Origin: a candidate division WOR-1 bacterium RIFOXYB2_FULL_46_45
Lineage (GTDB): Bacteria > Margulisbacteria > WOR-1 > XYC2-FULL-46-14
Length of the DNA stretch: 64,000 nt
Reading direction: 5' to 3'
NCBI GenBank assembly: GCA_001771585.1
Contig: MEUE01000001.1
Coordinates: 62,001-126,000, forward strand
The notes beneath the pieces are model-generated. The model was not told where the DNA came from. It saw only the letters and a program-made list of their open reading frames with translations, and ran no database searches. The position numbers and the translations under genes were made by a program. How positions within the stretch are numbered: position 1 is the first letter of the stretch; each line of letters opens with the position of its first letter. Shown piece by piece: positions 53,995 to 61,240 of this stretch.

Positions 53995-54372
53995 ATGACA
54001 GAGGAACAACAGGCACTGCTTAATAAATCACAAGAAAGCATCTCTGCTGCCAAATTACTGTTTGGCGAAAACTATTATGGGTTTGCGGCTGCCAGAGCTT
54101 ATTACGCCATGTTTTATGTCGCAGAAGCGTTGCTGTTATCTAAAAAATTATCCTTTTCAAAACATTCTGCAGTAATTGCCGCATTTGGAGAACACTTTGC
54201 AAAGAACAATATTATCGATCAAAAATTCCATCGTTATATGATTAATGCTTATGAGTACCGGGAAATCAGCGATTACTCTCCGGATGAGAATATCTCCAAA
54301 GAGACCGGAGAATTAACAATCAAACAGGCCGAAGAATTTCTGGATATTGCTTCCTCTTTTATTGCCAAGTAA
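53995..54372 (+). CDS. HEPN domain protein, second copy (no RX4-6H motif)
   Basis: 125 aa of the PF05168 HEPN type: KSQESISAAKLLFGENYYGFAAARAYYAMFYVAEALLL is the family core. No RX4-6H RNase motif is found. The related position reads YEYREISDYSP. Minimal HEPN proteins of this kind may act by binding rather than cutting RNA. Its TAA stop runs into the second copy of the guaA repeat. A GAAGGAG site lies upstream. Confidence 0.88.
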   Translation: MTEEQQALLNKSQESISAAKLLFGENYYGFAAARAYYAMFYVAEALLLSKKLSFSKHSAVIAAFGEHFAKNNIIDQKFHRYMINAYEYREISDYSPDENISKETGELTIKQAEEFLDIASSFIAK

Positions 54373-54398
54373 GCCGCCGTCGACTATTGAGTGGGAGT
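54371..54398 (+). repeat. Direct repeat copy 2, duplicated guaA 3' end
   Basis: Identical to 53619-53646. In the guaA frame it reads KPPSTIEWE followed at once by TGA, so it still holds a complete GuaA tail and stop. This suggests that it is the original guaA end displaced by insertion of the 752-bp segment 53647-54398. Confidence 0.85.
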
Positions 54399-54484
54399 GA
54401 GTTGTTGGACAAAAGACAAAACAAAAATCAAATTTAGTGCAATTTTTACCCTGGATGTTACGATAAATAGGTAAGGAGAAATGA

Positions 54485-55531
54485 ATGGCACCACCTATTG
54501 TTTTGGGGACTAAAAACACAACTTATCCTGTATCTACCCATAAGAATAAGAAAAAGGGGAAACCGATCAATTGCGTTTTTCGCAAGCCAGATAATGTGAA
54601 TAAAATGCTAGGGACTTACCCTGAATTTGCCAGCAATCCGCTCCCCGCTGAAATCCAAAAAAGTCCTTTTTATAAACACTTGCTTTGCCCTTCTTCAACC
54701 CGTCATTTTAGAGGTTTCCCTGTTTTTAGGGATACCCGGTTATACGAAACGGTTAAAAATCTTCCCCGCGTGTTAAGGGATCAAAGGGTTTGTATCCTCT
54801 ATCCCGCCTCCGGCAGCCACCTTGCCCCCCTGGACTTGATTAATCATATTTTTGAACAAGAAGACAATAAAATCAATTCGGCTAAAATAATTCTTACAGA
54901 AATAAAAGAAGCAGCTTTGAAAGAATTAAGAAATCTTCTCAATAAATTAGCAAAAGAAGGCGTTTACGCCGGATTAAAAGAGACTCAAGCAAACTACCCT
55001 AACGGAGGATCTGAAACGACTTTTGCTTTTAGCTATAACGGAAAAGAAATAACACTGGTATTTGCGCTAAATATGAGCGGAGATGATTATTATAAGGAAG
55101 AATATTTATCTGAATCGGATGTTTGGGTTATCCATGATCCCGGCGTAGGGGATTCCAAAAGCTCGTTTAAGCTCCTTAAATCCTTTCTAGTATCAGCCGG
55201 AAACAATAAGATTGTTAATCCCCCCGTCATTGTAATGGAAAACATTAATGATTATTCTGCACCATCCATTATGCTTTCTCTTATTTTTAATCCCCCAAGC
55301 AAAAAAGAGGATGAAACAATGTATTACAACGAGGACTTATTGCCCGGCCAAAAAATTAAAATTCCTTTTCCCTATGGACATCGCGTTAATTATGGGGAAT
55401 TGCCTGAAACAGGAGCCGCTTTCTACCAATCAGCAATCGTCTATACGCCAGATATTAATTTATTTAAACAATCTCCATCGGATATAAAAGCATTGCTTGA
55501 TAAAGCCCATTCCTCGATTAGTGAGCCCTAA
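54485..55531 (+). CDS. Hypothetical protein with a Rossmann/methyltransferase-like core
   Basis: 348 aa with AAGGAG before the ATG. I do not recognise the family. Residues ~90-180 look like a class I SAM-methyltransferase fold: RVCILYPASGSHLAPLDLI (a Gly/Ser loop after a strand), then KIILTEIKEAALKEL (strand, acidic residue, helix), and later DVWVIHDPGVGDSKSSFKLL. The usual GxGxG is not present. The N-terminus is basic (THKNKKKGKPINCVFRKPD). It lies just beyond the guaA repeat and overlaps the convergent mltG end by 14 bases. It may belong to the same accessory region as the operon at 46-51 kb. Confidence 0.7.
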   Translation: MAPPIVLGTKNTTYPVSTHKNKKKGKPINCVFRKPDNVNKMLGTYPEFASNPLPAEIQKSPFYKHLLCPSSTRHFRGFPVFRDTRLYETVKNLPRVLRDQRVCILYPASGSHLAPLDLINHIFEQEDNKINSAKIILTEIKEAALKELRNLLNKLAKEGVYAGLKETQANYPNGGSETTFAFSYNGKEITLVFALNMSGDDYYKEEYLSESDVWVIHDPGVGDSKSSFKLLKSFLVSAGNNKIVNPPVIVMENINDYSAPSIMLSLIFNPPSKKEDETMYYNEDLLPGQKIKIPFPYGHRVNYGELPETGAAFYQSAIVYTPDINLFKQSPSDIKALLDKAHSSISEP

Positions 55532-56501
55532 CCCTTGCCCTCTGATGCTCCTCCCATGTCCTTGAAAAAATATGGCTTCCGTCTTTTTTGGCAACAAAAA
55601 AGAAATAATCGGTTTTAGCCGGATAAATGGCCGCTTTGATTGAATCGAGACCAGGATTGCAGATCGGTCCCGGAGGAAGTCCGCGCCGCTTATAGGTATT
55701 GTAAGGCGAATCGACTTCGAGCTGTTTGTATAATACCCGCTTGGTCGGGTTCTCCAGCGCGTACTTGACCGTCGGATCGGCGGCAAGGGGCATTTTGGCG
55801 TCAAGCCGGTTGTAAAAGACCGAAGCGATCACCGGACGCTCTTCCGGCTTCTGCGCCTCTTTTTCGACAATCGAAGCCATTGTCAAAACCTCATGCAAAC
55901 CAAACCGGGCTAAGCGGTAATTCTCATTCCAGTACGGAAGAACCTTCTCCTTGAAGCGGTTAAACATCATGTTTATCAAAATCGACGGAGAACTCCCCTT
56001 TTCAAGAATATAGGTATCAGGAAATAAATACCCTTCAAGCGTTGCGGCAGAGTTTAAGAAATCCTCCACATGCAGATAGCCCTCTTTTTCAAGAATCTTC
56101 CCGATCTTGTAAACCGAAGTCCCTTCCGGAATAACCGCACGGATTTGAGATCCTTCAACCGTTTCTCCCTTTCTTATTTTTTTTATGACTTCCAGGTTCC
56201 CCATCCCGGGAGTCAGAGAATAAGTCCCCGCCTTGAGTTTGTCCTCCTCCCCTAAAACTTTCAGGGTAAAAAGAAAAAAGGTCCTGTTGGAAATGATTTT
56301 TTCGGAGACCAAAATGTCGGCAATTTGGCCGGGGGTGGAACCCATGGGGATGACAATGTCGGCAGCATAAGCACAGTTAATAACCAAGAACCAAGATACA
56401 AACATCAAACAAACACCAATAAACAATTTCCAATAATCAAACGGAAAAACTAGAAATTTGAAATTGTTTCGGATTTCGGATTTCGGATTTCGGATTTTCA
56501 T
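55518..56501 (-). CDS. mltG: Endolytic murein transglycosylase MltG
   Basis: 327 aa inner-membrane enzyme that cuts new glycan strands. The LysM-like part ADIVIPMGSTPGQIADILVSEKIIS and the catalytic YceG domain are clear: LEGYLFPDTYILEKGSSPSILINMMFNRF holds the catalytic Glu region and LTMASIVEKEAQKPEERPVIASVFYNRL is the second core block, followed by YNTYKRRGLPPGPICNPGLDSIKAAIYP. The first ~40 residues, including the membrane anchor, are encoded by a simple-sequence repeat (56380-56497). Its ATG overlaps the ruvX stop. Confidence 0.93.
   Translation of the reverse strand: MKIRNPKSEIRNNFKFLVFPFDYWKLFIGVCLMFVSWFLVINCAYAADIVIPMGSTPGQIADILVSEKIISNRTFFLFTLKVLGEEDKLKAGTYSLTPGMGNLEVIKKIRKGETVEGSQIRAVIPEGTSVYKIGKILEKEGYLHVEDFLNSAATLEGYLFPDTYILEKGSSPSILINMMFNRFKEKVLPYWNENYRLARFGLHEVLTMASIVEKEAQKPEERPVIASVFYNRLDAKMPLAADPTVKYALENPTKRVLYKQLEVDSPYNTYKRRGLPPGPICNPGLDSIKAAIYPAKTDYFFFVAKKDGSHIFSRTWEEHQRARVRAH
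56380..56497. repeat. Degenerate repeat with four CGGATTT units, encoding the MltG N-terminus
   Basis: 56470-56497 is four perfect copies of CGGATTT. Toward lower coordinates it passes into AT-rich approximate repeats (CAATTTCCAATAATCAAAC, ACCAAGAACCAAGATAC). Translated on the minus strand it gives KIRNPKSEIRNNFKF and a hydrophobic stretch. I recall similar SEIRNP-coding repeats in genomes of other uncultured bacteria, but cannot check this here. Confidence 0.8.
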
Positions 56502-56899
56502 TTGTTCTTTCTTTGAAGATATCCCTCAAGGATTAAAACGGCGGCGAGCTGGTCGATCACTTTGCGCTGTTTCTTTTCGTTTAACCCGGCTTCGTGCAGG
56601 GTCCGCCTGGCATCGGAGGTCGTCAAGCGCTCATCCCAGGTAACGATTGGGATATTAATTTCCTTTTTCAATAAATCGACAAACTCAAGGGTCTTTTGCG
56701 CGCGGGGACCGATCTCTCCCCGCATCGTTTTGGGGAGACCGACCACAATTTCAGAAACTTCCTCATATCTTTCAATTATTTTTTTTATCTCTTCAATGTT
56801 GGGTCCGATTGTTCCAACCGGCTGCGCGGTAAATCCCAAAGGATCGGAAACAGCCACTCCCACCCGCTTTTCACCATAATCGATCGCCAAGATTCTCAT
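56498..56899 (-). CDS. ruvX: RuvX/YqgF RNase H-fold protein
   Basis: 133 aa. Opens with RILAIDYGEKRVGVAVSDPLGFTAQPVGTI (catalytic Asp). The second block is EIVVGLPKTMRGEIGPRAQKTLEFVD and the third is TWDERLTTSDARRTL. Members process 16S rRNA ends or resolve Holliday junctions. It overlaps alaS and mltG by 4 bases each. A gene next to alaS is common for this family. Confidence 0.94.
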   Translation of the reverse strand: MRILAIDYGEKRVGVAVSDPLGFTAQPVGTIGPNIEEIKKIIERYEEVSEIVVGLPKTMRGEIGPRAQKTLEFVDLLKKEINIPIVTWDERLTTSDARRTLHEAGLNEKKQRKVIDQLAAVLILEGYLQRKNK

Positions 56900-59304
56900 A
56901 ATGAATCGATCGCTTTACTAAGCGCTTCTTTTATTTTTGTCGGATCTTTTCCGCCCGCTTCCGCCTTATTCGCCCTGCCTCCTCCTCCGCCCCCCGCCGT
57001 TTGCGCCATAAGCTTTACCAGCTTCCCGGCATCACACCCCTTCGCAACCAAATCGTCGGAGACGATCGCCAGGAAAAAGGCCTTCCCTTCAAAACTTGAC
57101 GCCAACAGAATAATCCCGGACTTCAACTGATCCTTGACTCGATCCCCCAGAATTCTAAGCGCCGGCAAATCGAGCCCTTCCGCTTCATGCGCCGCAACTT
57201 GAATCCCCTTGATTTCCTTAATCTCCCTGATTACCTGATCGCCTGATTGCCTTGCCTTCTCTATCCTTACCTGCGCCTGTACCTTATCCTGTGCCTTAGA
57301 TTTTTCTTTCTCTCTTAGTTCTTTCTCTTGTAGCACGCTCTGTTTTAAAAATTCATCGGCAGCAGAAGAGACGACCGCTTCAATCCTCCTGACCCCGGCT
57401 TGGACCGCGCTTTCTTTAATTATTTTAAACTTTTTAAGGTCGGCGGTGCTTTTCGCGTGCGCCCCTCCGCAAAGTTCGAGGCTGACATCGGTTATCTCAA
57501 CGACCCGGACCTCTTTCCCGTATTTCTGGTCAAAAAGAGCGGTCGCCCCCCGCTTTTTTGCCTCTTCAAAATTAGTACAGTATACATTGAGATTGATCTT
57601 TTTTCCGATATTCTCGTTTACGATCTTTTCGACTTCAAAAATTTCTTCCCGCGTCAACGCCCGGTGGCAGTTAAAATCAAAGCGCAGGCGGTCGGGACCG
57701 ACAAAGGATCCGGCCTGCTTGACCTCTTTGCCGACGACAATCCGCAAGGCAGACTGCAAGAGGTGTGTCGCGGTGTGGTGGGCGGAGATATTTTTTCTCC
57801 GTTCAATATCTATTTTTGCCGTGACCATTTTACCGATCTCAAATTGTTCGGTGTGCTCCATCTTATGAAAAATCACACCATTTATATCGCCCAATGTATC
57901 CAAAACTTTAACCCCATTAATCTCTCCCGTATCGCCGACCTGCCCGCCCCCTTCCGGATAGAAAGGGGTCGCGTCAAGCAGAAGATAATTTTCTTCCGGC
58001 AAAATACCGGTAATTTTGCTTTTGGATTCAAAAGTGTCGTAACCGACAAAGCGGGATGTTCCGAATTCGGATTGGGCCTGCTGTTTCAGTTTCAAAAACT
58101 GGTCTTTCGGTTCGCTTTTCCTCCCCCTTTCCCTCTGCTCTTCCATCTTGCGGTGGAATTCGGACTCGTCAAAAGAGAACCCCTTTGCGTTCAAGATTTC
58201 GCGGGTCAGCTCAAAAGGAAAGCCGTACGTATCGTGAAGCTTAAAAACTTCCGCTCCGGTAACCCGGTTTTCCGAAATGATCTTGTCAATCAGCTCAAGT
58301 CCGGAATTATAGGTCCGCTCAAAGTTGTTCTCTTCTCCGTCAACAATTGTCGTGATAAAACGCCGCTGGTCAGCAAGGAAAGGATCCCGGCCGATTACTT
58401 CTTCGCAAATATTGAAGAGGCCTTTTCCTCCGTGCACAATCGCCCGGCGGATGATCCGCCGCAAAACGTAACCCCGCCCCTCGTTTGACGGAGTCACCCC
58501 GTCAGCAATGAGATAGGTCATGGCACGGACATGGTCCGCTATTATATTTTTATCGCCGCTCTCAATACGGGAGATTAACGGCTTAAAAAGATCGGTCTCA
58601 AAATTGCTTTTAACCCCCTGCAAGACCCGGGCAATCCGCTCAAGCCCCATTCCGGTATCGATATTCTTTTTGGGGAGCGGATTGAGATTCCCCGCCTCAT
58701 CGCGGTTATATTGGATAAAAACCAGGTTCCAGATTTCCAGAAAGCGTTCACAGTCGCAGCCGGGTTTACAAGTTGGACCGCACGCCAGCTCTTCTCCAAA
58801 ATCATAATAAATCTCCGAACAGGGACCGCAGGGGCCGGTCGGTCCGGCCGACCAGAAATTATTATCTTCATCAAGCCGGACGATCTTTTGATGGTATTTG
58901 CGCCAGATTTTTTCCGCCTCGTCGTCTTCCCGAAAAACCGCGATCCACAGTTTTTCCTTTTGAAGTTTAAACTTTTCGGTCAAAAGCTCCCAGGCCATGG
59001 CAATCGCTTCTTCTTTAAAATAATCGCCGAAGGAAAAATTTCCGAGCATCTCAAAAAAAGTGTGGTGGCGGGAGGTCTTTCCGACCTGTTCCAGATCGTT
59101 TACCCTGACACAGCGCTGGCAGGTGGTCACTCTCTTAAAGGGTGATTCTTCCTGCCCCAAAAAGTACGGTTTAAACGGCAGCATCCCGGCGATGGTTAAA
59201 AGGACCGACGGATCGGACGGGATAAGTGAAGCCGAAGGGAGCCGCTTGTGCCCCTTGGATTCAAAAAATTTTAGGAACGTTTCCCGAATATCTTTGCTTT
59301 GCAT
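56896..59304 (-). CDS. alaS: Alanyl-tRNA synthetase
   Basis: 802 aa, slightly shorter than the E. coli protein. The catalytic domain begins DIRETFLKFFESKGHKRLPSASLIP, with HHTFFEMLGNFSFGDYFKEEAI. The editing domain has HHTATHLLQSALR (HxxxH) and CGGAHAKSTADL (Cys and His zinc ligands). The C-terminal DHHA1 domain ends with TAGGGGGGRANKAEAGGKD. The coiled-coil linker carries QDKVQAQVRIEKARQSGDQ. It charges tRNA-Ala such as the one at 34.3 kb. Confidence 0.96.
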   Translation of the reverse strand: MQSKDIRETFLKFFESKGHKRLPSASLIPSDPSVLLTIAGMLPFKPYFLGQEESPFKRVTTCQRCVRVNDLEQVGKTSRHHTFFEMLGNFSFGDYFKEEAIAMAWELLTEKFKLQKEKLWIAVFREDDEAEKIWRKYHQKIVRLDEDNNFWSAGPTGPCGPCSEIYYDFGEELACGPTCKPGCDCERFLEIWNLVFIQYNRDEAGNLNPLPKKNIDTGMGLERIARVLQGVKSNFETDLFKPLISRIESGDKNIIADHVRAMTYLIADGVTPSNEGRGYVLRRIIRRAIVHGGKGLFNICEEVIGRDPFLADQRRFITTIVDGEENNFERTYNSGLELIDKIISENRVTGAEVFKLHDTYGFPFELTREILNAKGFSFDESEFHRKMEEQRERGRKSEPKDQFLKLKQQAQSEFGTSRFVGYDTFESKSKITGILPEENYLLLDATPFYPEGGGQVGDTGEINGVKVLDTLGDINGVIFHKMEHTEQFEIGKMVTAKIDIERRKNISAHHTATHLLQSALRIVVGKEVKQAGSFVGPDRLRFDFNCHRALTREEIFEVEKIVNENIGKKINLNVYCTNFEEAKKRGATALFDQKYGKEVRVVEITDVSLELCGGAHAKSTADLKKFKIIKESAVQAGVRRIEAVVSSAADEFLKQSVLQEKELREKEKSKAQDKVQAQVRIEKARQSGDQVIREIKEIKGIQVAAHEAEGLDLPALRILGDRVKDQLKSGIILLASSFEGKAFFLAIVSDDLVAKGCDAGKLVKLMAQTAGGGGGGRANKAEAGGKDPTKIKEALSKAIDSL

Positions 59305-59882
59305 AACTTTTGAATCTCCTCCTGCACCTCCGTAACCGGAGCGGTTGAATCGATAACTTTAACCCGCTTTGGATCCTGTGCGGCAATTTTTAAAAACATC
59401 TTTCGCACCCGCTGATGGAAAGAAAGCTCCTCCCGCTCAAATTTGGTCTCAACCAACGCCCTTTTTAACCCTTCTTCAACCGGAAGATCCAGTAAAAAAG
59501 TCAAGTCGGGCTTAAGCCCGCCGGAAGCAAGCTGGTTTAAGAATTCAACCGTTTTAACGGAAAGCCCTCTTCCTCCAATCTGATAAGCGACCGTCGAATC
59601 AAAATAGCGGTCCGATAAGACGATCCTCCCTTTTTCAAGGGCCGGCTTAATAACCTTCGCGACATGCTCCGCCCGGTCGGCGGCAAAAAGTAAAAGCTCG
59701 GCCAGCGGATCCGGTTTTTCTCCGGTCAAAAGAATTTTGCGCAATTGATAACCGAGCTCGGTTCCGCCCGGCTCCGCGGTCGACAAGACTTTCTTGCCAA
59801 GCCCCGCCAAATATTTTTCCAACAGGCGGATCTGGGTCGATTTTCCCGACCCCTCCCCCCCTTCAAAAGTTATGAGCATCAT
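59271..59882 (-). CDS. tmk: Thymidylate kinase
   Basis: 203 aa. P-loop LITFEGGEGSGKSTQIRLLEKYL, then the DR motif VLSDRYFDSTVAYQ and the LID-side DLPVEEGLKRA. It phosphorylates dTMP to dTDP. It overlaps alaS by 34 bases and the LptD-like gene by 4. With the dCMP deaminase at 23.8 kb it supplies dTTP. Confidence 0.95.
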   Translation of the reverse strand: MMLITFEGGEGSGKSTQIRLLEKYLAGLGKKVLSTAEPGGTELGYQLRKILLTGEKPDPLAELLLFAADRAEHVAKVIKPALEKGRIVLSDRYFDSTVAYQIGGRGLSVKTVEFLNQLASGGLKPDLTFLLDLPVEEGLKRALVETKFEREELSFHQRVRKMFLKIAAQDPKRVKVIDSTAPVTEVQEEIQKLCKAKIFGKRS

Positions 59883-61240
59883 ATTATTCCAAACACCAAA
59901 TTCACCTCGTTCCTCATAACCCGGTATTTGAGGCCGATACTGTAACAGTGCATTCCGGCCGAAAGCGTATAGTCAATGTCTTGCGGACTAAAATTGGGCA
60001 TATTATAAACTATATCAAAAACAAAGGAACTTTTCCCCAATTTTGTTTTGATCCCGGCATAAAGCTGATCGTAAGGAACAAAACGGTACATTTCGTAGGC
60101 AAAGGGGCTTTGCCCGTCGTTGTTGATAAAATGGGAAAAACCGACCAGCAATGACTTACCCATCTCCCACTTTTTTTCCGCGTTTACGGCAATCGTATTT
60201 TTGGTCCAATCCTGCCCGCCCGAATAACGGGTATAAGCCAGGGCAAGAACCGGCGTTACGACAAAACCGTCCTTCTCGTAAATCGGCTTGGCAAAATTGG
60301 CGGAAATCCCGACTTTGGTAACCGCTTCAACGCTACCGTCGGAAATGACTCCTCCGCTTACTTTTATGTCCGGCTGTTTTATCTTCAAAACGATTTCCGG
60401 CAGTTTGGAAACATATTCGTAATTAATCCTCTCGCGGTAGGTAACATTGGTTTCCAGCTCCAGCTGCTTAAAAGTGGAAGATGCAAAACGGTCGCGGGGC
60501 ATAAAGCTGTTTTGCAGCTGTTTACCAAAATAATAATGGTGGGTCCAACCGAGGCGCGGCGGTTCGACAAAATTCATAAAGGCCCGCACGCTCCCCTGGT
60601 TATCTTCGTTCGCCAGATAATTCAGGTCAACCCCGCCCCCCAAACTTTTTTTGGCGGCGTATTGCATCAGGAAAGAACCGTTCAGTTTACGGTTCAAATA
60701 CCAGGCGACCCGTTCGTTAATAAAAAAACCGTCCTGATCATTGCTTCCGACCTCCGGATAAGGGAGAGTGTTCAATTCCCCCTTCCTCGCGGCTTCGATG
60801 TCATAGACATAGACCGGAATAGGAAGGGTTGGAATATTCTGGTACCAAAAAATTCCCCAGTAGGCAACCAGCCATTTGTTTTTTGGATAGAGAGAAATCT
60901 GCCGCGCGGAGATGTGATAATGCGGAACCGGACGGATCCCGCAGGTGTCGAAAGAGGCATTGGTCAGCTTGACCTCTTCACGGTCAAATTCCAGCTTCGT
61001 CCCTTCTATTTTCACGTTCTCATAGTTGACTTTAACGTTTTTTCCCGTTCCACGATCAAGCTTGAAATTATACTCTATTTCGTCTCCGACCATTTCAACC
61101 CCATCGTAAGTCGCTTCAACCGATCCGACCGCGCGCACCGTGTCCTGTTCGTAAGAGATGCTGTTGGCATTGATGACAAAATCTTTTTCCAGTGCAAAAG
61201 CGGGAGAGCAAATCAGAAGTAAAATAAGGAGACGCTTCAT
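59879..61240 (-). CDS. LptD/OstA-like outer-membrane protein, short form
   Basis: 453 aa with a signal peptide (MKRLLILLLICSPAFA). The N-terminal OstA domain is seen: FVINANSISYEQDTVRAVGSVEATYDGVEMVGDEIEY. The following block DTCGIRPVPHYHISARQISLYPKNKWLVAYWGIFWYQNIPTLPIPVYVYD is the LptD linker (…PYY…P.yYlP…). The rest alternates strands and ends in an aromatic-poor strand (EVNLVFGII). LptD is usually 700 aa or more, so the barrel here would have fewer strands. It likely inserts LPS-like lipid in the outer membrane. Confidence 0.82.
   Translation of the reverse strand: MKRLLILLLICSPAFALEKDFVINANSISYEQDTVRAVGSVEATYDGVEMVGDEIEYNFKLDRGTGKNVKVNYENVKIEGTKLEFDREEVKLTNASFDTCGIRPVPHYHISARQISLYPKNKWLVAYWGIFWYQNIPTLPIPVYVYDIEAARKGELNTLPYPEVGSNDQDGFFINERVAWYLNRKLNGSFLMQYAAKKSLGGGVDLNYLANEDNQGSVRAFMNFVEPPRLGWTHHYYFGKQLQNSFMPRDRFASSTFKQLELETNVTYRERINYEYVSKLPEIVLKIKQPDIKVSGGVISDGSVEAVTKVGISANFAKPIYEKDGFVVTPVLALAYTRYSGGQDWTKNTIAVNAEKKWEMGKSLLVGFSHFINNDGQSPFAYEMYRFVPYDQLYAGIKTKLGKSSFVFDIVYNMPNFSPQDIDYTLSAGMHCYSIGLKYRVMRNEVNLVFGII

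Noticed and set aside
53647-54370. Transposable element carrying the second MNT-HEPN pair
   Set aside because: No transposase or terminal inverted repeats of transposon type. The 28-bp repeat matches the gene end exactly, which fits site-specific recombination better than a short target-site duplication.
57400-58488. Long plus-strand open frame opposite alaS
   Set aside because: It is the antisense of a complete alaS gene, has no recognisable domains and no ribosome-binding site. High-GC codon bias leaves such frames open.
60512-61222. Plus-strand open frame of 236 codons opposite the LptD-like gene
   Set aside because: Antisense shadow of a well-supported coding sequence. No motif or start signal.
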